Assembly: GCF_008326305.1 (NCBI RefSeq)
Contig: NZ_BIXY01000003.1
Location: 79,464-143,463 of the forward strand
Source: Dictyobacter arantiisoli
GTDB lineage: Bacteria > Chloroflexota > Ktedonobacteria > Ktedonobacterales > Ktedonobacteraceae
Direction of reading: 5' to 3'
Length of the DNA stretch: 64,000 nt
Below, in pieces: positions 35,603 through 44,332 of the stretch; the stretch's first letter is position 1; the number at the start of each line of letters is the position of its first letter. The translations under genes and the position numbers were made by a program. The notes beneath the pieces are model-generated. The model was not told where the DNA came from. It did not search any database and was given only the letters and a program-made list of their open reading frames with translations.

Positions 35603-36793
35603 ATGAGTGATCGTGAACCAGCCGCACTGAGTGCGTTAGTCATAGATGAAGATTGGGAACAGGCCCTGGAGCAGGCGCTTGCTCAGGTGAAGGAGATTGA
35701 GGCGGATGTGGTGTTCTTATTCGCAAATATCGAGTTTGCGCCATATTATGAAGAGATGCTGCATATTGTACGCGATGAGATGCATGCTCCCATTGTGATT
35801 GGTTGTTCGGGACAAGGCATCGTGGGTTCTGACCAGGAACTGGAGGATCTTCCAGCTGTTTCGTTGCTTGCGCTCTCGTTGCCCGATGCTATTTTGCAGC
35901 CAGTACGCATTACGCAGGCGATGCTTGAGAAAGCAAAACAACCGGAGCACTTGCGGGCACACCTTGGTTTGCCGCTCGATACCTTGAATGCCTGTTTCAT
36001 CTTCGCTGATCCTTTTCAGATAGATTGCGAGCGGTTGCTGGCGACCCTGTCAAAAGCTTATCCAGGGATACCGATGATCGGTGGTCTGGCTTCCGGCGAT
36101 CTGGAAGATCATTATACCTATACCTTTTTAAATGATGATGTATTTGAGGAAGGCGCGGTGGCACTGGCTATCGGGGGGGATTATACGCTCTATCCGTTAG
36201 TTTCGCAGGGATGTGATCCGATTGGCGAGCCCTGGACGATTACTAATGTGCTGGATAACGGTCTCATCGATGGGATCTCCAATCGCTCGGCCTATACGAT
36301 GCTGGTCGAGACGTTACAGACGCTGAGTCCAGAGCTACAGCGCCGTTCGCAGCGCAATCTGGTGGTGGGCCTGGCCGCCGATGAATATCAAGATAGCTAT
36401 GAGCGCGGTAGTTTTTTGATACGCCAGCTATTTGGGGTAGATCGTCGTACCGGAGCACTGGCTATCAGTGCCTCACCACGTGTGGGCCAGACGATCCAAT
36501 TTCAGTTGCGGGATGCCACATCGGCTGATTTGGATCTGCATGAGTTGATTGCACAGGCGAAGATTGATCTGGGTGAAAATAAGCCTATCGCTGGTATTCT
36601 GTGTACCTGCAATGGGCGTGGGGTCGGTATGTTTGGAGTGCCGGATCATGATGCGGGGGTGATTGCGCGTGAATTGGGTCAGATCCCGCTGGCAGGACTC
36701 TTCTCGAATGGAGAGATTGGGCCAGTTCACAAGAATATTTTCTTACATGGCTTTACCGCCAGTATCGGTCTTCTGGTGAAGAAGACATTCTAA
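35603..36793 (+). CDS. FIST-domain sensory protein
   Basis: A 396-residue protein with both halves of the FIST module (FIST_N and FIST_C). Recognisable parts are VVFLFANIEFAPYYEEML, PIVIGCSGQGIVGSDQELED, PMIGGLASGD, and the end GVPDHDAGVIARELGQIPLAGLFSNGEIGPV, typical of FIST_C. FIST domains bind small ligands, probably amino acids, and are often fused to or encoded beside signalling proteins; here the protein is stand-alone, with no kinase or cyclase attached. AGAGGAG before the ATG at 35603 sets the start. It is convergent with an HtrA-like protease gene 51 bases away. Confidence 0.92.
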   Translation: MSDREPAALSALVIDEDWEQALEQALAQVKEIEADVVFLFANIEFAPYYEEMLHIVRDEMHAPIVIGCSGQGIVGSDQELEDLPAVSLLALSLPDAILQPVRITQAMLEKAKQPEHLRAHLGLPLDTLNACFIFADPFQIDCERLLATLSKAYPGIPMIGGLASGDLEDHYTYTFLNDDVFEEGAVALAIGGDYTLYPLVSQGCDPIGEPWTITNVLDNGLIDGISNRSAYTMLVETLQTLSPELQRRSQRNLVVGLAADEYQDSYERGSFLIRQLFGVDRRTGALAISASPRVGQTIQFQLRDATSADLDLHELIAQAKIDLGENKPIAGILCTCNGRGVGMFGVPDHDAGVIARELGQIPLAGLFSNGEIGPVHKNIFLHGFTASIGLLVKKTF

Positions 36794-36844
36794 TCCTCGT
36801 TGTTTTGCCAGTCTAATCTCTCCCTATTTGTTTGTGTTCGCGTG

Positions 36845-37849
36845 CTATACATTCGATCCCGAATTGTTTGCCTGTTGCAAGATCTGTGCCAGCGTCGTTT
36901 TCACGACGTTGGATGGGATCGCAAAGCCAATGCCGTTCGCGCTCGTATTGGACTCTGTATTGATGGCTGCCAGAGTTGGAATACCAATCAACTCTCCTCG
37001 CAAATTGATCAATGCACCACCACTATTGCCGGGATTGATAGGCGCATCGGTCTGAATGGCTCCCGTGATGTTTACCGTGCTGGACTCTGCGATATTGCGA
37101 TTTAAGGCACTTACAATTCCACGCGTTGCAGTCTGTGTAATGCCCAGTGGATTTCCAACGGCCAGCACTTCCTGCCCCACGGTTAATTGGGAAGAATTCC
37201 CAATCGGAGCTACAGTCATATGATTGAATGGTTGTATGCGTACTACAGCCAGATCCGTTTGCGCTGCCGTACCTGCCAGTTGGCCTATCTCTTTCTTCCC
37301 GTTGCTGAGCACGACTGTAATGCTGTTTCCACCATCGACGACGTGATTATTGGTGATAATATCGCCTTTGCTGTCTACAATCACACCCGAGCCAATTTGT
37401 TCGCCCTGTTGCGTCGTGACGACCAGTTCCACCACCGCTGGTTTGATATTATTGATCGCAGCCTCCTGAACACCTTGAAGTGTGGTCAGATTAATCGTCT
37501 GGTTGGAACTGGACGATGTGGAGGACGTTGCCTGATTTGATCCCGTTGACGTTGTGCTTGTGCCTCCATGTGCGAACTCCCAACCTGCGAAGAGTCCTAT
37601 CGCCAGTACTGCCAGCAGGATCAGGGATAAAGCGCTCACCGCGACGATACTTTTTCCTGTATGCCTTTGCGGCGATTTTTGTGGAGGGAGCGTCTGCAAC
37701 GCCTGTGGAGTTTGCACAACGGGATCTGTATCATTATAAGGCACGGATGTGCCTGACACCGGCGATTCTCTCTGAACGTACTGGGTATAGGGTACATACT
37801 CAGCTTCAGTATCATACGGATTGGTAGGATTCGGGTTATCCTGAAACAT
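36845..37849 (-). CDS. HtrA-like trypsin-family serine protease without PDZ domain
   Basis: A 334-residue membrane-anchored protease. A cytosolic N-terminus of about 65 residues, rich in Pro, Gln and Tyr, precedes one membrane helix (about 68-90) and a Ser/Thr linker. The protease domain has the triad H169 (TNNHVVDGG), D199 (TDLAVV) and S276 (GNSGGALI). The protein ends soon after the protease fold, so the PDZ domain of DegP/HtrA is missing. It likely acts outside the membrane in protein quality control. AGGAGG nine bases before the ATG at 37849 decides the start over the codon at 37888. Confidence 0.93.
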   Translation of the reverse strand: MFQDNPNPTNPYDTEAEYVPYTQYVQRESPVSGTSVPYNDTDPVVQTPQALQTLPPQKSPQRHTGKSIVAVSALSLILLAVLAIGLFAGWEFAHGGTSTTSTGSNQATSSTSSSSNQTINLTTLQGVQEAAINNIKPAVVELVVTTQQGEQIGSGVIVDSKGDIITNNHVVDGGNSITVVLSNGKKEIGQLAGTAAQTDLAVVRIQPFNHMTVAPIGNSSQLTVGQEVLAVGNPLGITQTATRGIVSALNRNIAESSTVNITGAIQTDAPINPGNSGGALINLRGELIGIPTLAAINTESNTSANGIGFAIPSNVVKTTLAQILQQANNSGSNV

Positions 37850-38257
37850 AGCTCTCAACCTCCTGTTTTTTATATCTATATATTTCAATTTAGAAAATAA
37901 CTAATACACAAATGCTTTAAGCGCTTCTCTAGCTAGAACGATGAATGACTGTCTATGTATCCTAACCACTACCTCTATCTCAGAAATGCTTGCATTTCGC
38001 CATTCATTTGGTCTGCGTCGTGCTCCACTTCGCAGGCTTGCTTCTCTTTGTTTGTCTCTTTATAAGATAGTCTACAATCATCAAAAAAGATCCATATAAA
38101 TGTAAAATGAATGTAAGAAGAGTCTGTACTAGATTTGATACTATGCGGATATATCTATAGCTTATGCAAGGTATGCAAACGAAATTGCGTTGTGGGTCGT
38201 GATACAATTATGATCATGACAGGATTTATCGTTAAGTAGTGTAAGGTTGGCACGATA
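37850..38257. other. Divergent intergenic region of the HtrA-like and LarA-like genes
   Basis: No gene is visible. It should carry two divergent promoters; ATAAGATAGTCTACAATC and TGATACAATTATGATC contain -10-like hexamers but no full pair was assigned. Confidence 0.4.
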
Positions 38258-39511
38258 ATGTATGGACATGGTTCTACAACACAGACATTGACCGTCACTG
38301 AAGTCCAGCAGATATTGACACAGACATTTGCTGACATGCAACTAAGTGGGAAGCGAGTTCTCGTCATTATCCCTGATGGGACACGTACAGCACCGTTGCC
38401 ATTGCTGTTTCGTCTTCTCTATGCGCAGTTGGGTCAGCGCGTAGAGCAATTGGACTATCTGATCGCCCTGGGCACGCATCCGCCGCTGTCGGAAGAGGCG
38501 ATTGCACAGCTTATTGGGGTGTCCGCGCAGGAACGAGCAGAGCAGTATCCAAATGTACAGGTGTTTAACCATCTCTGGGCTGATCCCGCGTCGCTCAAGA
38601 CAATTGGCGTGATCTCTTCAGAGGAAGCTCGAGAATTAACCGCTGGTACGTTGGATAGCGAGGTCCCGGTAACGTTAAATCGCATGATCTTTGATTATGA
38701 TCAGTTGATCATCTGTGGTCCGGTCTTTCCGCATGAGGTGGCTGGCTTTTCTGGTGGGGCCAAGTATCTTTTCCCGGGTATTGCGGGCGCGGATATTATC
38801 AATTTTTCGCATTGGCTGGGGGCACGTATGACCAGCATGGCAACGATTGGTGTGCAGGATACCCATGTGCGACGTGTTATCCACCGGGCAGCCGAGTTTG
38901 TGACGTTTCCACTGCTCTGTATCTCGTTAGTTGTACAGGGACACGATCTGCATGGACTCTACACGGGAACCTATCTGGAAGCATTCCAACAGGCGGCGGC
39001 ACTCTCTGGAAAATTGAACATTGTGTATGTAGAGCGTCCCTTTAAGCAGGTGCTCTCGATGGCTGCCGAGCAATATGATGATCTTTGGACCGCTGCCAAG
39101 GCGATGTATAAAACGGAGCCCGTGATTGCTAATGGTGGTGAAGTGATTATTTATGCACCACACATCACGGAAGTCTCCTATACGCATGGCAAACTGATTG
39201 ATCAGATTGGCTATCATGTGCGCGATTACTTTTTGCAACAATGGGAGCGTTTTAAGGATATTCCTGGTGGTGTACTGGCTCATAGCACGCATGTGAAAGG
39301 TTCAGGCAGTTATGATCTTACCACGGGTCGTGAGGTTCCACGCATTCAGGTAACCCTGGCAACCGGTATTCCAGAGGAGCGCTGTCGGCGTATCAACCTG
39401 GGCTATCGAGACTATCGGACGCTTGATCCACACGCCTGGGAGGACCGTGAGGACGAAGGTATGCTGCTGGTTCCGCATGCCGGGGAAGTATTATTTCGTC
39501 TGCACTCATGA
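38258..39511 (+). CDS. LarA-family (nickel-pincer lactate racemase-like) protein
   Basis: A 417-residue protein of the LarA/DUF2088 superfamily. The N-terminal domain shows VIIPDGTRTAPLP, IALGTHPPLSEE and the signature FPHEVAGFSGGAKYLFPGIAG (21 residues, of which the His, the Gly-Gly and the Lys are key). In LarA that Lys carries the nickel pincer nucleotide cofactor. Known members racemise or epimerise 2-hydroxy acids. No larB, larC or larE cofactor genes lie nearby. The C-terminal domain (about 270-417) is also typical. The exact substrate cannot be told; a 2-hydroxy-acid isomerase is the best guess. Confidence 0.85.
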   Translation: MYGHGSTTQTLTVTEVQQILTQTFADMQLSGKRVLVIIPDGTRTAPLPLLFRLLYAQLGQRVEQLDYLIALGTHPPLSEEAIAQLIGVSAQERAEQYPNVQVFNHLWADPASLKTIGVISSEEARELTAGTLDSEVPVTLNRMIFDYDQLIICGPVFPHEVAGFSGGAKYLFPGIAGADIINFSHWLGARMTSMATIGVQDTHVRRVIHRAAEFVTFPLLCISLVVQGHDLHGLYTGTYLEAFQQAAALSGKLNIVYVERPFKQVLSMAAEQYDDLWTAAKAMYKTEPVIANGGEVIIYAPHITEVSYTHGKLIDQIGYHVRDYFLQQWERFKDIPGGVLAHSTHVKGSGSYDLTTGREVPRIQVTLATGIPEERCRRINLGYRDYRTLDPHAWEDREDEGMLLVPHAGEVLFRLHS

Positions 39512-39643
39512 TGTGATAGCGGCACGTTCCCATGTCTACCTGTAGAATGTTTGATGGTTCATAGATTCCTGTTGATAAAATCCTGGAGGGATTATGATGC
39601 AGAAGTTTGACAATGTGGTTCAGTGGTAAATTATGCAGTCTAT

Positions 39644-39673
39644 TTGCTACGTTTTCTGAATACATGCTAGAAT
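39644..39673 (+). promoter_or_regulatory. Probable promoter of ppk1
   Basis: TTGCTA (39644-39649) and TAGAAT (39668-39673) lie 18 bases apart, 38 bases before the ppk1 start. Confidence 0.4.
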
Positions 39674-39711
39674 ATGGCAGGTATAGACGCCAACCAAGTG
39701 GGGATTGTTTT

Positions 39712-41868
39712 ATGGATCAACAAATAGCACATGAGCCGACTCCATCGACTCTGGAACGAACTGACCTCTATATTAATCGCGAACTGAGTTGGCTTGAGTT
39801 TAACCGGCGCGTCTTTGAAGAGGCGAAAGACAAGCGCCATCCACTTCTGGAACGTGTCAAGTTCATTGCCATCTTTGAAACCAATCTTGACGAGTTTATC
39901 ATGATCCGTCTGGCTGGTTTGAAAGATCAGATTGATTCGCACACGGCTCCCCGGAGTCCCGATGGGCGTACCGCCGAGCAGCAACTGACCGCTCTCCGCC
40001 AGCGCCTGGCTCCTTTGATTCAGGATGTCCGCCGCTACTGGCGCAAAGAACTGTTGCCATTGCTGGCCCAGGAGCATATTCACGTTCTTGATTATGAACA
40101 ACTGGATGTCTCCCAGCGTGCCGCAATGCGTCGTTACTTTGAGAACGAGATTTATCCTGTTTTGACTCCATTAGCTGTCGACACCGGGCATCCTTTTCCC
40201 CACATTTCCAATCGTAGCCTCAATCTGGCTGTCGTGATCGCATCTGCACGTGATGAGCAGGAAGATTTATTCGCTCGTATCAAAGTTCCCCCGGCCTTGC
40301 CGCGTCTCCTGCCCGTGCCTGTGGCTTCAGATGAGCTGCAGGCTGTTGCCTTTGTCTGGCTGGAGCAGGTCATCGCCGCCAATATTCAGATGCTCTTCCC
40401 CGGCTTTAAAATCTGGGAATCATATCCATTCCGTGTCTTGCGCGATGCTGATATCGAGTTACAAGAGGATGATGCCGCTGATCTTTTGGAATATATTGAG
40501 CAAGAGGTGCGTGAGCGGCGCTTTGGCGTAGTCGTCGATCTGGCGGTCAATCCCTCGATGCCACAACGTATTCGTAGCTTGCTGCTCGATAATCTTGAAA
40601 TCACCGAAAATGATTTGACGATTATCGATGGGCCCTTAGGGATGGGCGATGTCAACGAGTTGCAACACATTACGCGTCCCGAACTGAAGGATCCTCCTTT
40701 TACGCCACGTGTTCCCCCGATTATTCGCAACAATGAGAACATCTTTGATGCTATTCAGAAGCACGATATTCTGCTGCATCATCCCTATGATAGCTTCAAT
40801 CCAATTGTGGACTTTATTCGAACCGCCGCTGAAGATCCTCAGGTGCTGGCAATCAAACAGACCCTCTATCGCGTAGGCTCCAATTCTCCTGTAGTGAATG
40901 CGCTCTTGCATGCGGTTGAAAACGGCAAGCAGGTCGCGGTCCTGGTTGAATTAAAAGCGCGCTTTGATGAAGAGAATAATATTGGTTGGGCACGTGAACT
41001 GGAGCGCGCCGGGGTGCATGTCGTCTATGGATTGGTCGGTTTGAAGACGCACGCCAAGGTCGCTATGGTGGTGCGTAAAGAAGAAGACGGTTTAAGTCGC
41101 TATATTCATCTGGGCACGGGCAACTATAATGCCTCGACCGCCAAGATCTATGAAGATCTGGGTATTTTCACCTGCCGTCACGATATCGGGGTAGATGTCA
41201 CATCGCTGTTTAATTCGCTCACTGGCTATTCCCGGCAGGGGGATTATCGCAAACTGCTGGTAGCTCCTGTGAGCTTACGGCGTGGTGTGGTAGAGCGTAT
41301 TGAACGTGAGATAGCTGTTCACCAGGAAAAAGGCAATGGTCGCATCATTTTCAAGATGAATGCTCTGGTTGATCCAGAGGTAATCAATATGCTCTATCGT
41401 GCCTCGCAGGCGGGCGTCATGATTGATCTGATTATTCGTGGTGTCTGTAGCCTGCGTCCAGGCGTGCCCGGTGTCAGTGAAACCATTCGCGTGCGCAGCC
41501 TGGTTGGTCGTTTCCTGGAACATAGCCGTGTTTACTATTTTGGAAACAGTGGTAAGGACGAAGTCTATCTGGGTAGCGCCGATATGATGCAGCGGAACCT
41601 GAACAACCGCGTCGAGGTACTTTTCCCTATCGAGTCCCGTGGCATGAAAAAGGCGATTATCCAGCAGATGATCGAGCCTGTGCTGGCTGATACAGCCAAC
41701 GCTCATATATTACAGCCAGATGGTAGTTATGTGGCTGTGCAACCACCAGCGGGGAAAGAGCCTTTTGACTCTCAGAAATGGTTCCTGGGGCGTCCCTTAT
41801 TCGAACTCAACGAAGAAGGAAATCAGACCACTAATCCAACGATCAGCGCTATTCCTTCCAGTTCTTAA
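39712..41868 (+). CDS. ppk1: Polyphosphate kinase 1
   Basis: A 718-residue enzyme that polymerises the gamma-phosphate of ATP into polyphosphate. The two catalytic histidines occur with the expected 19-residue spacing: H447 in GLKTHAKVAMV, the one that is autophosphorylated in the family, and H466 in YIHLGTGNYN. The N-terminal domain starts YINRELSWLEFNRRVFEEA and contains ETNLDEFIMIRLAGL. C-terminal PLD-like repeats are complete (VYYFGNSGKDEVYLGSADMM). The ATG at 39712 gives the family N-terminus; the longer frame from 39607 overlaps the promoter. A terminator lies 85 bases past the stop. Confidence 0.96.
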   Translation: MDQQIAHEPTPSTLERTDLYINRELSWLEFNRRVFEEAKDKRHPLLERVKFIAIFETNLDEFIMIRLAGLKDQIDSHTAPRSPDGRTAEQQLTALRQRLAPLIQDVRRYWRKELLPLLAQEHIHVLDYEQLDVSQRAAMRRYFENEIYPVLTPLAVDTGHPFPHISNRSLNLAVVIASARDEQEDLFARIKVPPALPRLLPVPVASDELQAVAFVWLEQVIAANIQMLFPGFKIWESYPFRVLRDADIELQEDDAADLLEYIEQEVRERRFGVVVDLAVNPSMPQRIRSLLLDNLEITENDLTIIDGPLGMGDVNELQHITRPELKDPPFTPRVPPIIRNNENIFDAIQKHDILLHHPYDSFNPIVDFIRTAAEDPQVLAIKQTLYRVGSNSPVVNALLHAVENGKQVAVLVELKARFDEENNIGWARELERAGVHVVYGLVGLKTHAKVAMVVRKEEDGLSRYIHLGTGNYNASTAKIYEDLGIFTCRHDIGVDVTSLFNSLTGYSRQGDYRKLLVAPVSLRRGVVERIEREIAVHQEKGNGRIIFKMNALVDPEVINMLYRASQAGVMIDLIIRGVCSLRPGVPGVSETIRVRSLVGRFLEHSRVYYFGNSGKDEVYLGSADMMQRNLNNRVEVLFPIESRGMKKAIIQQMIEPVLADTANAHILQPDGSYVAVQPPAGKEPFDSQKWFLGRPLFELNEEGNQTTNPTISAIPSSS

Positions 41869-41952
41869 ACACAATTGTTATAGGTGATACATAATTCATT
41901 TGATATTGATCAGTACCCACTTTAAAGAAGCTATCTGAACATGATACAATAG

Positions 41953-41982
41953 TCCCATTGTAAGTTCTCAAATGGGATTTTC
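41953..41982 (+). terminator. Terminator after ppk1
   Basis: TCCCATT (41953-41959) pairs with AATGGGA (41971-41977), followed by TTTTCT. Outer bases ATGATA and TATCAT extend the symmetry. Confidence 0.65.
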
Positions 41983-42067
41983 TATCATGCCTCTTTGCGA
42001 CCGTAGCTTATCGTGTCGTTAAAACGAGCACAGCAGTTACCAACGAAACGGGTACATAGATTTTAGT

Positions 42068-43447
42068 ATGCTAGACATAATTATGTTGCTGGCGGAAGCT
42101 TTTCACGTTCAGCATAAACAACTTTATATAGTTGGAGGGACAGTGCGGGATGCCCTGCTCCAGCGTGGACAATCGCATGACGGAGATATGGCGACCGACG
42201 CCAGACCGGAAGAGATTAAGCGTCTTGTCGCTCCCACGCATCCTACTGCCGTTGTTCTGGTGGGAGAGCGTTTTGGCACTGTGCGTCTTCACTATGACAA
42301 CAGCATTATTGAAATCACGACGTTTCGCTCCGAACGCTATAATCCTGAATCACGGAAGCCAGAGGTTTGTTTTGGCGATAGTCTGGAAGATGATTTAGCA
42401 CGTCGTGATTTTACCATTAATGCCCTGGCCCGCGATCCCTTGAGTGAGCGTATCATTGATCTGTATAATGGTCGTCAGGACCTGGAAGATCATGTGTTGC
42501 GCGCGGTAGGTGCTGAGCCTGATAAGCGTTTTGATGAGGACCCGCTTCGCCTGTTACGGGCGGTGCGCTTCGCCGCTCAGCTCAATTTTGAGATTGAAGC
42601 TGAGACGCGTGCCGCGATTGAGCGTCAGGCCAGTAAGCTTCAGAAAATCAGCCGTGAACGTATTCGCGATGAGATGAATAAATTATTACTCTCTCCTTAT
42701 CCCGCCCGTGGACTAGATCTGCTGGTGGAATTGGGATTGATGGAGTACATTATTCCTGAAGTGATGGAGTTGCGCGGGGTGAGCATGCGCTCCCTCGGTA
42801 TGAGATCGACCAAGGATGTCTATGCGCATGTCTTACGGGTTGTTGAGCGTTCGTCTCCCGATCTGAGTAAGCGCTGGGGAGCCTTATTGCACGATATTGC
42901 CAAGCCGCGTACCAGGAGCATCGAGGACAATAAGGTTCACTTTTTCGGGCATGAGGATGTAGGGGCTTATATGGCCCGCGATATTTTGAAACGGCTGCAT
43001 TTTGATCGCGAATTTATTCAGAATGTTTCTTTGATGGTCAAGCTCCATATGCGTGCCAATGCCTATACATCCGATTGGACCGATGGAGCTGTCCGCCGTT
43101 TGATGCTGGATAGCGGTGATGTCCTGCCAGATCTGTTGGATCTGTCGCGGGCCGATATTACCAGCTATCGGGTGGATAAGGTGAATCGTGCCGTGGCGCG
43201 AGTACAGGAACTGGCCGAGCGTTGTCAGCATTTGCGAGAGGAAGCGGAGCGGGTTCCGCTGAAGAGTCCATTGGACGGTAACGACTTGATGGCTTTATTC
43301 GAGCGTGGCCCTGGTCCCTGGTTACGTCCGATTAAAGACTATCTGCTGGGATTAGTCATCGATGGAGTTCTGGCCTCAGATGACAAAGAGGAAGCAACCC
43401 GAATTGCCAGGCAATGGCTGGATGAACACGAGCAAGCCGCGAAATAG
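42068..43447 (+). CDS. tRNA nucleotidyltransferase/poly(A) polymerase family protein with HD domain
   Basis: A 459-residue protein. The nucleotidyltransferase head has IVGGTVRDALL and SHDGDMATDARPEE; the two Asp of DGD are the metal ligands, although most members read D-I-D. FRSERYNPESRKPE and RRDFTINALARDP follow, then the RNA-binding neck DPLRLLRAVRFAAQL. From about 240 an HD domain with WGALLHDIAKPRTRS and HEDVGAYMARDIL is present. The architecture fits CCA-adding enzymes that repair tRNA 3' ends; both tRNAs in this window lack encoded CCA, which fits a need for one. Whether it adds CCA, CC or A alone cannot be settled by reading. Confidence 0.92.
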   Translation: MLDIIMLLAEAFHVQHKQLYIVGGTVRDALLQRGQSHDGDMATDARPEEIKRLVAPTHPTAVVLVGERFGTVRLHYDNSIIEITTFRSERYNPESRKPEVCFGDSLEDDLARRDFTINALARDPLSERIIDLYNGRQDLEDHVLRAVGAEPDKRFDEDPLRLLRAVRFAAQLNFEIEAETRAAIERQASKLQKISRERIRDEMNKLLLSPYPARGLDLLVELGLMEYIIPEVMELRGVSMRSLGMRSTKDVYAHVLRVVERSSPDLSKRWGALLHDIAKPRTRSIEDNKVHFFGHEDVGAYMARDILKRLHFDREFIQNVSLMVKLHMRANAYTSDWTDGAVRRLMLDSGDVLPDLLDLSRADITSYRVDKVNRAVARVQELAERCQHLREEAERVPLKSPLDGNDLMALFERGPGPWLRPIKDYLLGLVIDGVLASDDKEEATRIARQWLDEHEQAAK

Positions 43448-43616
43448 AGGAGTCCATTTTTTATCGTCCCATTTATGTGCATGCCAGGGTTGTCATTGTC
43501 GATGACAGTTGGATCACCATTGGTTTTGCGGAGAATCGATGGCGGAGATTTCGATAACTGACTCTGAGCGAGGAAAGCCCACAGTTCCAACCGAAGAGAA
43601 GAAAGAGGTTTTTCAT

Positions 43617-44144
43617 ATGGCGAAAGATAATACAACAGGGCGCAAGCAAGCGTTGGGAGATACACAGCATACCAGTACCAGTACCAATGCAGCCAAACAA
43701 TCCCTGAGAGCGGTATCCCAGGCGTCCGCAACGCCTCAAAAGGGCCATACCCATCGTGGCAGTGGTAAAAGTTCGCGACCAGTTATTGGTGGCTCAGCGA
43801 TTCCGGGAGCCAAATCCACGCAGCCCAAACAGATTTCTGAAGTGCGCAATCCTCAGCAGCAGCAATACGAGAGTTACAATCGTGACATGCGTCGCCGAAT
43901 GGAACGCATGGGTTATGAGGATGAAGAGAATCGGGCCGAGACCGCGCAGACGCAGCGTCAGAAGCGTATGCAACGTCTGAAACAGCGTCGTCAGGAGCAA
44001 CTTGCGCAGGTAAAGAAATCCTTACCTGGAGGCAAAATCGATACAAATATGCGCCGTGTCTACTACATGGTAGCCGTCGTCGCTATTATTATCGTACTCT
44101 TGATTGCCTTTGCTCTTCTGCGCGCAAATGGCGTTTTCCATTAA
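43617..44144 (+). CDS. Basic C-terminally membrane-anchored protein of unknown function
   Basis: A protein of about 175 residues. The first 90 are polar, rich in Thr, Ser, Gln and Lys; 95-140 form a charged helical segment (NRDMRRRMERMGYEDEENRA and an Arg/Gln-rich coil); one hydrophobic helix (YYMVAVVAIIIVLLIAFALL) lies at the C-terminus, leaving the bulk in the cytosol. AGAGG seven bases before the ATG at 43617 supports this start; an ATG at 43539 with GGAG is the alternative. It lies between the nucleotidyltransferase and RNase J genes; a role with RNA is only a guess from position and charge. Confidence 0.55.
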   Translation: MAKDNTTGRKQALGDTQHTSTSTNAAKQSLRAVSQASATPQKGHTHRGSGKSSRPVIGGSAIPGAKSTQPKQISEVRNPQQQQYESYNRDMRRRMERMGYEDEENRAETAQTQRQKRMQRLKQRRQEQLAQVKKSLPGGKIDTNMRRVYYMVAVVAIIIVLLIAFALLRANGVFH

Positions 44145-44332
44145 GCCAGAAGGATTCGTAAAATGTGTATCATCGCAACTTGTGGAACAACCCATTGTAT
44201 GATACACTCTAAATGGCATAATATTGCTTGATTTTGGCTTTTACTCCTGTGGTAGAGGCAGGAGTGGAGATAGATAAAACCCACTTTTATTGTTATACAC
44301 GCTATATGTTATATAAGGAGGTAGTTTATACC

